A stretch of 64,000 nucleotides of DNA from Amylostereum areolatum (GCA_012932865.1 SAXG01000005.1:930001-994000); one strand, 5' to 3'. Positions 11,723 to 22,471 are shown, numbered from the stretch's first letter. Notes: a model not told the origin generated them from the sequence alone. A program made the numbers and translations.

Positions 11723-13024
11723 CTAGGCGGGCTGACCAAGTCTCTTCCTGATCATACCAAGGAGTAGACTCCGTCCTTTGAGGAGACTGCAGATCCAGTT
11801 CCCCACAATTATCCCCCAAAGGAAACCCAGGTATCCGATGCCACGATACTGCCCGAAAAGGCCGTTGAAATCAGATCCTCAAAGAAGAAAAGCTGGGCGG
11901 ACCTTTCCATTGGTGATGATTATCACCTTGCGGGAGCCTTTATACTCTTTGCTCGGAGCATGACCTGCGAGCAAGTTGAGCACGTTCGCCGCGGCGACTT
12001 CCGCATGGGCGTCCGCTTGGGGCACCTGCCTTGACTCGTTCCAATCAATAGCGTCACCTATGGCAAATATCGTCGGAAAAGTGGGAAGTTGCAGCGTAGG
12101 CTTGACGCGAATATGTCCGCGTGCGGTGAGAACTCCGTCACCGAGAGAGGTAAGGAAGCCTGTCGCAGGTTTGCCCCCAAATGTAGGAACCTTTCCAGGC
12201 AACGGTTCAATGTCGACACAGGGCCAAAGGAAAGGGCAAAGAGACGCGTACGATCAGATCGCCCTCGAGTTGCCTTCCAGAACGAGTGGGAACTACCTTC
12301 TTGTCCTTAGCATCGAGTTGGTCGACCGAGTCGTTGAAAACGATATCGACGTCAGCAGCCCGGAAATCTTTCTCCACACGCTTGCGGAACTTGTCTGGGA
12401 AGACATCGGAGAGAGGAAGAGGAAGAGAATGGACAACTGTGGTTTTCTTCTCAGGGTAGAATTGCTTGATTTCGCCGGCGAATTCTGCGAGCGACAATCA
12501 GATCTAGTGTTCGAATCAAGGTGGTGAAAGAACGAACCAAACCCGACGGCGCCACCACCAACCATGACGACTTTCGAAGCGTCTTTGAACTTCTTCCTCC
12601 ATGTGGCTAAATGGGCCTGAATGTCTTCGGCAGAGTCGGGGAAGTCAAGCGGACCGCTCCAAGTGTTGCCCGGAGCGAGAACGAGGATGTCGAACGGAAG
12701 GCGCTCGCTGTCGGTGAGAATAAGAGAGCCACTGGTGGCGCCTTCCTTGACATCGACGGAAGAGACGCGTGCAATGCGGACAGTGCCCCGGCCAGGTGCG
12801 AGAAGCTTGTCGTAGGGGACAAAGGCGAAATCTTCGATCTTTCCCTCGGCGGTGGTGGTCATACGCACGGTTACGGGAAGGGGAAGAAAGAAATGTCGGG
12901 CATTAATGAGAGTCAACGTATGGTGTACGGGGTCGATCTTCTTGGAGAGAGTTTGGGCAGCATGGCAGCCGGCTATCCCACCACCGACGATGACGATATT
13001 TTTCTTCTGGGTGGATAAGGCCAT
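11723..13024 (-). CDS. FAD-dependent oxidoreductase, AIF/AMID (FSP1) type, copy 2
   Basis: Four exons: 13024-12538, 12484-12252, 12190-11903 and 11848-11723, giving 377 residues. FAD motif IVIVGGGIAGCHAAQTL, NAD(P)H motif VVMVGGGAVGFEFAGEIK, FAIGDAIDWNE segment, and C-terminal GYLGFLWGIIVGNWI with a hydrophobic stretch (possible membrane contact). Intron number, phases and the 288-base third exon equal those of copy 1. The 5' flank is only 53-60 bases long before it meets the transposon at 13084; the TATAAA box sits right at that junction. Expression of this copy could therefore be altered by the insertion. The family assignment is firm; the substrate is unknown. Confidence 0.9.
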
Positions 13025-13077
13025 AGTATTGCGGAGAGGGAAAGAGAATATGAGAGAATGAAATGGACTGCGGGGGC

Positions 13078-13083
13078 TTTATA
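13078..13083 (-). promoter_or_regulatory. TATA box of FAD oxidoreductase copy 2, at the transposon junction
   Basis: On the minus strand these bases read TATAAA, 54 bases upstream of the start codon at 13024. The outer TA (13082-13083) is the target-site dinucleotide of the transposon, so the box is half host and half target duplication. Promoter function is inferred from position and consensus. Confidence 0.6.
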
Positions 13084-13152
13084 CAGCCGTTTGCATAACC
13101 GACTGGAATCCGCGCGTCGAGAAACTTGTTTGTCAGAGCCAAACATTGCCTT
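13084..13152 (+). repeat. Left terminal inverted repeat, 69 bp
   Basis: It is identical base for base to the reverse complement of 17036-17104. The identity runs through the flanking TA to 71 bases. The first mismatch is at 13153. Confidence 0.97.
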
Positions 13153-13232
13153 TTCGGGAAATCACGTCTGCTGCGGGAGTGACAGCTGTGCGTCGCGAGG
13201 TCAGCTTTGCAGTGTCTTGAGTCCTGACCGCA

Positions 13233-14324
13233 ATGGCACCTCCCCTTAACCCTCAACTTCGAGAACGCATTGTCGAATGGCGGGAGCGTTTTACAGTCTC
13301 CGAGATCACTGAACTCGCGCAGTGCTCAAAAAGCACAGTCTATGAAATCCTCCGCCTTTATCGCGAGACAGGTTCAGTGCATAGTCCCCATGGACTGTTG
13401 TCCCATGGCCGCTCCCGCATCCTTTCATTTGGAGAGCTCACATCCATCAACTCCTGGTTGGTCCAAGAGCCAGCAATGTTTCTTGACGAGATTCAAGACC
13501 GTCTTGACAAGGAGCTCGGAGTGTACGTTTCACTTGCAACCGTCGCCCGCGCTGTTCGCAGCCTTGCTCTCACTCACAAGCGGATATCAAAGGAGGCATT
13601 GGAACGAAACGATGCCGTTCGCGCAATGTGGGATGCAGCTTGGGGGGATATACCCATGGAGAGCATAGTCTGGTTGGATGAATCTGGGGTGGATGATCGG
13701 GCACATCAGCGGACAATGGGAAGGGCACCACTGGGATCTGCATGCGTCCGCCGTGACCTGTTCTTCCATGGCACACGCCTGACAATGCTCCCAGTGCTCT
13801 CCTGTGATGGGATCATTGCTTTGGATCTTCTCGAAGGATCAGTCAACCGTGAGAGGTTCCTCCATTTTCTGCGGGAGGATGTTGTACGCTTCAATTTCTT
13901 CTGGATGTCTGTGTCATGCTTATGCCTGTGTTGTGCTCATATAGGCACCCCTTCTCAACTCATATACTCCAGACAATCCAAGCCGTAATTCTGTGGTAGT
14001 CATGGATAATGTTGCCTTTCATCATGGAGACGAAGTGCGGGAGATCATTGAGAATGACTGTGGTGCGTTGTGCTGTCTGAAAGCTCCGGCTTCAAGGTAT
14101 ACTAACCAGTTTTAATGACAGGTGCAAAGCTTATATACCTACCACCATACTCCCCCGACATGAATCCCATCGAGCAAGCTTTCAGTAGTATCAAAGCCTT
14201 CTTGCGCCGTAATGAAAGCCACTTCACTGGACCTCACATGCGCGCTGAACTCATCCATCTTGCTATGGAAGAAATAACGAATGAAGATGCCATTGGCTGG
14301 ATTACAAACTGCGGGTATTCGTAA
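13233..14324 (+). CDS. Tc1/mariner/IS630-type DDE transposase
   Basis: Three exons: 13233-13883, 13945-14062 and 14122-14324, giving 323 residues. Residues ~10-50 form a homeodomain-like helix-turn-helix ([20 protein letters not shown]) for end binding, followed by a second helical region and the DDE_3-type catalytic core. Acidic triad: D149 in [11 protein letters not shown]238 in [11 protein letters not shown], and E274 in [13 protein letters not shown]; 35 residues separate the last two. No premature stop is seen once the two introns (61 and 59 bases) are removed. The start follows the left inverted repeat by 80 bases. The protein would cut and paste the surrounding element at TA sites. Confidence 0.93.
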
Positions 14325-14490
14325 AGTAGGTAACGAACGTGGGGTAGATGTATGGACAGAGGTGATTATGCGACAGATGAGGGAGTAGTAGGTTAGCGGA
14401 AGGTTATGCAGTGTAGTAAAGAGTGGGGGGTCAGGACAGCATGGTGTATGTACAGAAAATATTAGGCAACATTATAAAGGTTCGAGAAAC

Positions 14491-16537
14491 TCACTTATCC
14501 CCGAAGACATCGTACTCTGAAAAGAGAGACCGTACATAGTCTTTCTTCATGCGTAAACGCCTAGAGAATTGCTCTGCGGATGCAACGAGAACTCTCAGGC
14601 TATCGCTATCACCCCCGGTGAGTGACACCAAGGTGTCAAGGTCTAGCGAGGGCAAGGTTTCAAGGGTGATCTCCGCCGAAACAAGCATGGAGTGGTACTG
14701 CAACAGGTCATGTCCATCATGTTCAAGGATAGTGAGGAAAAAGTAATATAACTCATCCTGACGCCGAGGCATAGGAGAGAAAGGCAGGGCAGGAGGCGGT
14801 GCTGGAGATAACATGGAAGCGGGGGTCGCCGATGAACCTGCGGCGGAGGGAAGGGGAGGCGGAGAAATGCCGAGAACAGCAGATATCATAGCACTTTGTT
14901 GATTGACGAGGCCAGCGATGACGGGGACAAGAGCGGTGGCGGCATCTGTGGGTGCAGCGGGTGTGGCGGTAGGTGTCATCACAGAATGTGGGCCTGAACG
15001 TCCACGGGCCTTGTGCGGGCGCAGACGACCATCGCGCACGCCATCAAACTCCTCAGTATTAGGAGGGTACTTGACAGTCGTTTCTTTCGCATCCTATCGA
15101 GATAGAGAAGGTCAGTACAGCATTGATCATATTCACAGAGGCTACTCACAACAGCGGATGCCCAACGCTTCAATCGCTTCCGATTAAGGCCAATGTGTCC
15201 ATCTTGGGTTGGATAACAGAAGCCTTGCTCGTTGTGCTCGCCGCGATGCTTGTCACACTTGTACATTTCCTTCAGCTCGAGAATGATAGTACCCTGACGC
15301 TTGATCGAGTCAGAGTACGAGTCCGTGTTTGGAACCTGAGAAATACAATAAGTTTGGCAGGTTCATTAAATATACGTGCAGGCTTACCTCGGTTCCAGCA
15401 CACGTTGGTCCGAGTTCCTTGTCGTGCTGGAGCACGGCATCAAACGGCTACAAGTCCCAATATTAGTCAAAGCAGAAGAACAGGGATGAAACCACATACA
15501 CGCTTGCGCAGCCGGAAAGCCTCCATGGCGTCAAGGTCAAGTTCGATGTAGACATCACGAGGCCGTTTACGGAGTAAGGCCTCCCGAATTGCGAACCAGT
15601 CTTCATCTGAATCGACACTTGATGCATCACCCTTGCTGCAGGTAACAGAACGTTTAGGTATATGTTTGTATAACAATAGACGGAACAACTTACTTGACAC
15701 CAGTCCAACGAATCTTGAAGGGTACGTTGATGGAGAACTGCCCATCCAACCCATGGATACGAAGGCCTTCAGCTACGAGAGACTCACGCGGAGTACTCGG
15801 GGTGATAGCGACAGTGGTGACCTTCGTGTCGTGAGTCCTCTTTGAACTCGCAGAGCTCTTGCCCTTCGCGGAACGTGGCACAGCCGGGGTGTAATAGACA
15901 GTGTAATGTGTGGTGTAGCCTGCAGGTAATTGGTCAGTATGCTCATTGTTAATGAAGAATGGATCAACGCACGGTCATTCGATGACGACGCAGCAGATCC
16001 TGGGGCGGAGGGTAGAAACCCAATGGCATCGCTTGTGTTCCCAGCCAAGGGAGTGCCGGAGTTAGCCTGGAGGGCGACTGGTGCCGACTGTTGAGGCATA
16101 GGTGGAGGCGGCGGCGGCAACTGTGGGCCTGGAGGTGGTGGTGGTGGCAGCGGCAGGCCTGGGGGCGGCGGAACTGGGGGCAGCGGAACTCGAGGTAGTG
16201 AGGCGAGCGTTGGGGCAACTACTCCGGGGTTGGCAGCCTGCCATCGTGCCGTCAACATATCGAGAACACGACGTTGATCTTGAGGCGACAGGCGCGCGAA
16301 GCCGGCTTGTCGCGACTCCTCCATCTCATCTTGGGATGTGTAGAATTGAGGAGGATTGACCGCTCCATCTAGAGAAAGTCAGCACCGCACACAAACTCTA
16401 CTGGTACGTAACGTACCAATCCCTCCCGGGTTCACAAGCCAGTGGATCGACACAGGTCGGGGAGCCTGCGGGTGTCGATAAGGAACGAATCGCGGTGTCA
16501 AAGGACGAGACGGTCCACGAGGGTCTGGAGAGGACAT
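14491..16537 (-). CDS. Second gene of the transposon: Pro-rich protein with CxxH motif and SAM-like C-terminus
   Basis: Seven exons: 16537-16417, 16368-15973, 15919-15694, 15635-15500, 15447-15388, 15335-15150 and 15093-14491, all phases closing, giving 575 residues. The N-terminus is Pro-rich with a polyproline stretch (~residues 85-130). A middle block (SINVPFKIRWTG ... DVYIELDLDAMEAF) may be a small beta/ubiquitin-like fold. A Cys/His segment follows (C340-x2-H343 ... C353 in MYKCDKHRGEHNEQGFCYP, then HIGLNRKRLKRWASAV). The C-terminus (~490-556) resembles a SAM domain. I recall similar CxxH...CY proteins as numerous and uncharacterised in Agaricomycete genomes; this is memory, not a search. 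No catalytic motif is seen. Its place inside the inverted repeats suggests a role in transposition or its regulation (inference). Confidence 0.8.
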
Positions 16538-17035
16538 GAGGGAGGGAGCGGGAAAAAGATGGGGATGGAACTCACAAGCTCAAAACCCGAGGCTTTTTAT
16601 CATCTTCGCCAACTTCACCGCAACTTCGCCGTGCTCCTGTCATCCACCAGAATCCCACCCTCGTTGTTGCCCTTCAATCATGCGCAGTTTTGGTTTCTAG
16701 AGAGATCCAAATTAAGTGTAAGCATCCAAGACCACGAGGGGGACGTCTCCGAGGCTCCCGACTCCTCACTCACCGAGTATCCAAGCAACAAGGGTGGTTT
16801 GTGCTCGTTGTTGAGGTTTTTCAGGGTATTGAAGGCTTCTAGGCCAGCTATGAGGAGTTTTCATGACTCCCGAAGCCCGACACGGAGAGTGTTGATCACT
16901 CTGGAGAGGTCATTTGGGTGGAAAGTAGATGGAACATGTCGTCAATGGTCATCGCAAAGATCAGGAAGCCCGCTCCTGAACAGCACGAAGTCACAAATGA
17001 GTCACTGCGTGACGAATGTGATAAGCACTCCCAAT
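16538..17035. other. Right internal non-coding region of the transposon
   Basis: It is the promoter side of the element's second gene. It contains three closely spaced GTCAC/GTGAC pentamers (16990, 17001, 17009) just inside the right inverted repeat. An overlapping plus-strand open frame here has no recognisable product. Confidence 0.5.
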
Positions 17036-17104
17036 AAGGCAATGTTTGGCTCTGACAAACAAGTTTCTCGACGCGCGGATTCCAGTCGGTTATGCAAACG
17101 GCTG
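17036..17104 (-). repeat. Right terminal inverted repeat, 69 bp
   Basis: It is the exact reverse complement of 13084-13152 and is followed by the TA target dinucleotide at 17105-17106. Confidence 0.97.
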
Positions 17105-17458
17105 TAGAGGAAGAACCATGATGGGTACGCCGAGTTTGTGTGACGACGAGGATGCTCATGGGTGCTTTGTGAGTGCTCAGCTCACCAATCGTCGGTCGTC
17201 TGTCGTCGCCGCGTCCAATGCGCGACTCCCCACGTCATCTCTTTCGCATCAAAAGCATCACATCACGTTTCCGATATTACGCATCCTCGATCTATTATGT
17301 AACCAAGGATCGACATTGCACGTTCCTGTTCATTGTTCAACACACTTTTCTCACAAAGTCAGCGCCGCAAAATGGCTCAAGCTACTCGCCAGACGGTTCC
17401 CGCAGAACATCACCTCCCCCACATGACTATGCTTTCTGAACCTCGAGACCTCCGACGG

Positions 17459-17545
17459 ACCGTCGAAAGGTCACCCCCGCGACCACGAGCCCTATGACGT
17501 CCTTTTCCTCGACAAGAATACACGATGAGGTCTCTACATATATAA
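17459..17545 (+). promoter_or_regulatory. Promoter block of carboxylesterase A (shared with copy B)
   Basis: It contains CCGTCGAAAGGTCACC, a CRE-like TGACGTC at 17495-17501 and TATATAA at 17539-17545, about 36 bases before the start codon. The same elements in the same order precede copy B. Function is inferred from conservation between the two copies. Confidence 0.55.
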
Positions 17546-17580
17546 TGTCGAGCGGAGTCCATGAACAGAAGCCTAAAATT

Positions 17581-19715
17581 ATGGCGCCCTTTCGAACCTG
17601 GAGTTTGGGCTTGCTTATGTATTTGCCTCTTGTGGCATCTACCTCATCTCTGGCCGGTCCTATACTCGACCTCGGCTTCGCGAAATATCTGGGAAATTCC
17701 ACCACCCCCTCAGGTGAACCAAACGGTTCTGTTGTATTTTTCGGTGGAATTCCCTTCGCACAACCCCCGCTCGGAGATCTTCGCTTTCGCGCTCCCCAAC
17801 CTCTCAACGAGACCCCTGGCGCTCCTGTCAATGTCACAGATGCTAGAAATTTCGCCTTACCGTGCATACAGCAACCTGCCGCCGAGGGCGTTGGTTCGGA
17901 AGGTATGAATCGTTTCACGCGTTATCCGCTCATTCGAGTGACGCGTCCTACCCGTCAAGATTGCCTCTATCTGAACGTTTGGAAGCCCGCCAATGCGACA
18001 GAAGCTTCCAATCTCCCCGTCGCTTTCTACATCTACGGTGGCGGTTTCATGGACGGGGTAAATTCTCTCTTCGATGAATTTTCGCCACTAAATATCCTGG
18101 AAGACTACGCAAGGGTTCCCTCTCTACGACTGGGTCGCGCAAAATCCTGGTATTGTCGGCGTATCCGTCGGCTATCGCCTAAACGTCCTTGGCTTCCTCG
18201 CTGGGTCGGCGGTTGGGCAGGATGGCGACTTCAATGCTGGGTTGCTCGACCAGCGTGCGGCGCTAAGTTGGGTCCAACGGCATATCCGGAAAGCAGGAGG
18301 GGATCCGGAAAAGGTAACAATCATAGGGGAAAGTGCTGGTGCCGCAAGTGTTGTCATGCAGGTTGTAGCTTATGGAGGTGCGTGTTTACCCTTCTGATCT
18401 TATTTGTAATCATGCCTCTCCCTCTAAGTATAGGAGAGAATTCCCCCCCGTTCAATCGTGCTGTAACCCAGTCCATCGGGTATGGTTCGACCTCCCACGT
18501 ACTATCTTCTCTTTCCGAGGCGATTTTCAGTGAGCATTCGAAAAACGCTATCTCACGCACCAACTCACGTACTGCAAAGGCAATTTTACCGCCGCCGTGG
18601 GATGCTCTTCATCTTTCGACGCTTTGGCATGCCTACGGAACGCCTCTGTCACCAGCATCATCTCTGGCATCAATTCCGTCGGTCCGGTCGGTCCAGGCGT
18701 CGATGGCACGTTTCTTCCTGATTTGCCTTCAAACCTCCTCCGCCAAGGACGGTTCAGCACTGTGGAATTCATGGGCGGACATTGCACCAATGATGGACGG
18801 ACCTTCGCGAACGGCGCCCCTGAAGACTTTCACACGAATGCAGACATCGTCGAACGTATCTTTCATGATCGTTGGACAGGCGTGGTAGGCGGCTAAGCTT
18901 TCTCTGCAATTTAGATCCTGAAGGAGGTATCTTTAGTCTAACAACACGTTGAAACGAATGTTTGAATTCTATCCAGAGGTCGGCGCTCCTGGAAGCCCGT
19001 TCGACACGGAGTACGATCTCGCGTGGACAATCTCTCAGGACGTCGTCTTCGGCTGCATGTTCGGTTTTCGTTTCCTATCTCTCATCGTTTCTGTTGATAT
19101 TGTCCAAAGGGAGCAGTTTATGGCGGACCGTCTCGTGGCGAGGGGGTCTTCCAACGTTTTCACATTCAGGTAGAGACACTTTCGTTGCGGAATCTCTGCT
19201 CTGGATCGCTTTTATCCCGAACAGGTGGAACGCGCCGAATCCGGCTCTTCTAGCAGAGACACCATACGAAGGGGTCATGCATACGTCCGATTTGTATTTC
19301 CTGTTTGACGGTATGGCTACTTCCTCCTTCCTCCATCCTTATCGCGCGAACGTGATTAACTAAACTACTATAGGCACGACTCGCACACCCAACGCAGGCT
19401 TTGAGTTCCACGCGTTCAATGAAGTACTCCTTCGACTTATCCGAGAAACACTCCCCGACTAACGACATGTTCTAATAGTCCGAAGCTGCCCTCTCTCGGG
19501 AGGCTATCGCCGCCTGGACATCCTTCGTCTCGTCTGATCTCACTGAACACGCAACCCTTTGGCCTACCTACAAGCCCGACGTTCGGAACCGGATGGTCTT
19601 CACGCGGGGCAACGGGAATGCCACAGCCAGCCAGCTCGAGCAGATCTCCGCATTCGAGGCGGCGAGATGCGCGTTTTGGATGCAGGAGGACGTCGTGGAT
19701 CAGACGGGCGTATGA
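17581..19715 (+). CDS. Secreted type-B carboxylesterase/lipase, copy A
   Basis: Ten exons: 17581-17902, 17960-18057, 18104-18377, 18434-18484, 18580-18884, 18937-19058, 19110-19169, 19225-19310, 19374-19423 and 19479-19715, giving 534 residues. The start was chosen at the hydrophobic leader [20 protein letters not shown] (probable signal peptide). Hallmarks: [33 protein letters not shown] oxyanion loop, nucleophile S217 in GESAG, and H430 in GVMHTSD. The expected acid position reads NDG (D320 in HCTNDGRTF), where many relatives have Glu. Several N-glycosylation sites (NST, NET, NVT, NAT) fit secretion. Members hydrolyse carboxylic esters such as lipids or plant-derived esters; the substrate is not predictable. 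Confidence 0.9.
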
Positions 19716-20044
19716 TATATACCACAAATCACGTTTCCTAGCTTCGGCTTCGACACAAGTGTCATGTAACCAGGGATCGACTTCGTTCATTGTTCAATAT
19801 TCAATGCTCAACAACAAAGTTTTCTCGCCGCCGAGTCGGTCGCGAAACAGCTACCAGACGGCACCCCGCAGAACATCGCATTCCCCCGCCTGACTATGCT
19901 TCTTCAACCTCGAGATCTCCTGCGGGCCGTCGAAAGGTCACCCCGCGGCCACGAGCCCTATGACGTCTTTTTTTCTCGACAAGAATACCTGATGACTCGG
20001 TCTATATAATCTCGAGCAGAGTCCACGAACGAAGATCAGAGTTT
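19716..20044 (+). promoter_or_regulatory. Intergenic promoter of carboxylesterase B
   Basis: It repeats the copy A promoter: CCGTCGAAAGGTCACC near 19927, TGACGTC at 19961-19967 and TATATAA at 20003-20009, 36 bases before the start. No gene is present. Confidence 0.55.
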
Positions 20045-22190
20045 ATGGCGCCTTTTCGCACCTGGAGTTTGGGCTTGCTCTTGTATTTGCCTCTTGTGGC
20101 ATCTACCCCTTCAACCCCAACCGGTCCTGTGCTTGACCTTGGCTTTGCAAAATATCTGGGAAATTCCACCGCCCCTTCAGGTGAATCAAACGGCCCTGTC
20201 GTCTTTTTTGGCGGAATTCCCTTCGCCCAGCCCCCGCTCGGAGATCTTCGCTTTCGCGCTCCCCAACCTCTCAACGAGACCCCTAGCGGTCCTGTCAATG
20301 TCACAGATGCCAGGAATTTTGCATTGCCGTGCATACAGCAACCTGCCGCCGAGGGCGTCGGTTCAGAAGGTATGCGTTGTTTTATCATTTTATGTGTGTG
20401 ACACCTGGTCATTCGAGTGGCGTATTCTACCCGTCAAGATTGTCTCTATCTGAACGTTTGGAAGCCTGCCAACGCCACAGAGTCATCTAAGCTTCCTGTC
20501 GCTTTCTACATTTACGGCGGCGGCTTTGTGGACGGGGTGCGTTTTTCTCCCTTCGACCTACCTTTTCCACAACTAAACATACTGGAAGACTACACAAGGA
20601 TTCCCTCTCTACGATTGGGTCGCTCAAAACCCTGGTATCGTCGGCGTTTCCGTCGGTTATCGCTTAAACGCCCTTGGTTTCCTCGCTGGCTCGGCGGTGG
20701 GCCAAGATGGCGACTTCAACAATGGATTGCTGGACCAGCGTGCGGCGCTGGGTTGGGTCCAACGGCATATCCGGAAAGCAGGAGGAGATCCGGAAAGGGT
20801 GACGATCATCGGAGAAAGCGCCGGAGCCGCAAGCGTTGTCATGCAAGTTGTAGCTTATGGAGGTACGTTTTTACATTCCTTTTCTGTTCACCAGTGGATT
20901 TGACTTCCATATAGGAGAGGGTTCCCCACCATTCAACCGTGCTGTAACCCAATCGATCGGGTATGGTCCGACTTATCACGTACTCTCTTCGCATTCCGAG
21001 GTGGTCTTCAATGAGTAATCGAAAACGCTATCTTATTTATGCACCGACCCACCTATTTACCAGGCAATTTCACCGCTGCCGCCGGTTGTTCTTCCTCCTC
21101 CTCCGCTTTGGCATGTCTGCGTGGTGCATCCGTCGCCAGCATCATCTCAGGCGTCAATTCCGTCGGATCGGTTGCTGCAGGCGTCGATGGCGCGTTCCTT
21201 CCTGACTTGCCTTCAAATCTCCTCCGCCAAGGACGGTTCAGCACCGTGGACTTCTTGGGCGGACACTGCACAAATGATGGACGATCCTTCGCGAATGGCG
21301 CCCCTGAAGACTTCCACACGAATGCAGACATCGTCGAGCGCATCTTTCACGACCGTTGGATAGGCGTGGTGAGCGGTTTTGTGTCTATTTCTCCGCAATA
21401 CAGGTCCTGACGGTGGCGTTTTTAGACCAACAGCACATTGAGGCAAATGTTCGAATTCTATCCAGAGGTCGGTGCTCCTGGGAGTCCGTTCGAAACAGAA
21501 TACGACCTCGCGTGGACGATTGCTCAAGACGTCGTCTTCGGTTGCATGTTCGTTTTCTATTGTTGGCTTCGCGTCGATTTTAATGTGTATTGAAGGGAGC
21601 AACTTATGGCGGACCGTCTCGTGGCGAAGGGAGCGACCAACGTCTTCACCTTTAGGTAGGAAGGTCTTCGCTAGGCAAATTCTAGTCGGTATTGCTCATA
21701 TCCTGGCCAGGTGGAACGCCCCGAATCCAGTTCTTTTGACAGAGACTCCTTATGAAGGCGTCATGCACACGTCCGATCTGTATTTCCTGTTCGACGGTAT
21801 GTAAAACCCATTTTATACCTATACGAAACCGACGAGAACTCGAAGGCACGACTTCTGCGTCCAACGCCGGCTTCGCTTTCCACGCATTCAACGAAGTAGC
21901 GTTTCTGCCTTCTCATGCAATTTCCCCCGACCGACGCCATTCTCTCCTAGTCCGAAGCGCTCCTCTCCCGGGAGGCCATTGCGGCATGGACGTCCTTCGT
22001 CTCATCCAACAATCCCACCGAATACGCAGCTCTTTGGCCTGCCTACCAGTCTGATGCCCGGAACCGGATGGTCTTCACACGGGGCAATGGGACTACTACA
22101 GCAAGTCAGCTCGAGCAGATCTCCGCATTCGAGGCGGCGAGATGCGCATTTTGGATGCAGGAGGACGTCGTGGATCAGACGGGCGTGTGA
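20045..22190 (+). CDS. Secreted type-B carboxylesterase/lipase, copy B
   Basis: Ten exons: 20045-20369, 20439-20536, 20589-20862, 20915-20965, 21064-21368, 21426-21547, 21596-21655, 21711-21796, 21846-21895 and 21951-22190, giving 536 residues. Same leader ([20 protein letters not shown]), [14 protein letters not shown] block, GESAG nucleophile (S218), NDG acid position and GVMHTSD histidine as copy A. Differences are scattered substitutions; no frame damage is seen, so both copies look functional. The tandem arrangement suggests dosage or substrate diversification of an extracellular esterase. Confidence 0.9.
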
Positions 22191-22471
22191 TACATAGGTC
22201 GAGATACGATGTTGAAAATATATGGTAGGCGTCATTCTGAAGTTCATTATTGGTCCATCTAGTCGATGATGGTGCATAAATGCGCTATCATTCATGAATC
22301 GTACACAAGGAGACTAACGAGAAGGGAAAGCTAACAAGACACGAGATGAGATAAAGTATACGGCGTAAGATGTTAATCCAACAACTTGAACAACGAGGCA
22401 ATGTATGTAGAGACAGCAAAAGAGACTCATCCCACTTACCGTAATAGAATAGGCTTCCTCTTGGAGCATCT

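Larger units (their letters stand above)
13084..17104 (+). mobile_element. Two-gene Tc1/mariner-like DNA transposon, 4021 bp, apparently intact
   Basis: The ends are a perfect inverted repeat of 69 bases (13084-13152 and 17036-17104), starting CAGCCGTTTGC. They are flanked by TA on both sides (13082-13083 and 17105-17106), the target duplication expected of Tc1/mariner. Inside are a DDE transposase on the plus strand (13233-14324) and a second gene on the minus strand (16537-14491). The two converge with 166 bases between stop codons. Perfect ends and open reading frames suggest recent activity. Known Tc1/mariner elements are usually 1.2-2.5 kb with one gene, so the length and the second gene are unusual. 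Boundaries are read directly; mobility is inferred. Confidence 0.93.
17459..22190 (+). repeat. Tandem segmental duplication of a carboxylesterase gene with its promoter
   Basis: Units are about 17459-19715 and 19927-22190, with a weaker match further upstream of each. Exon lengths 2-9 are identical in both copies (98, 274, 51, 305, 122, 60, 86, 50), while introns have diverged. Confidence 0.85.

Noticed and set aside
13084..17104. Composite arrangement of two separate transposons
   Set aside because: There is only one pair of inverted repeats and one TA duplication, with no internal end sequences, so a single element is the simpler reading.
16442..17107. 221-codon plus-strand open frame running into the right inverted repeat
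   Set aside because: It crosses the transposon boundary, overlaps the first exon of the minus-strand gene and resembles no family.
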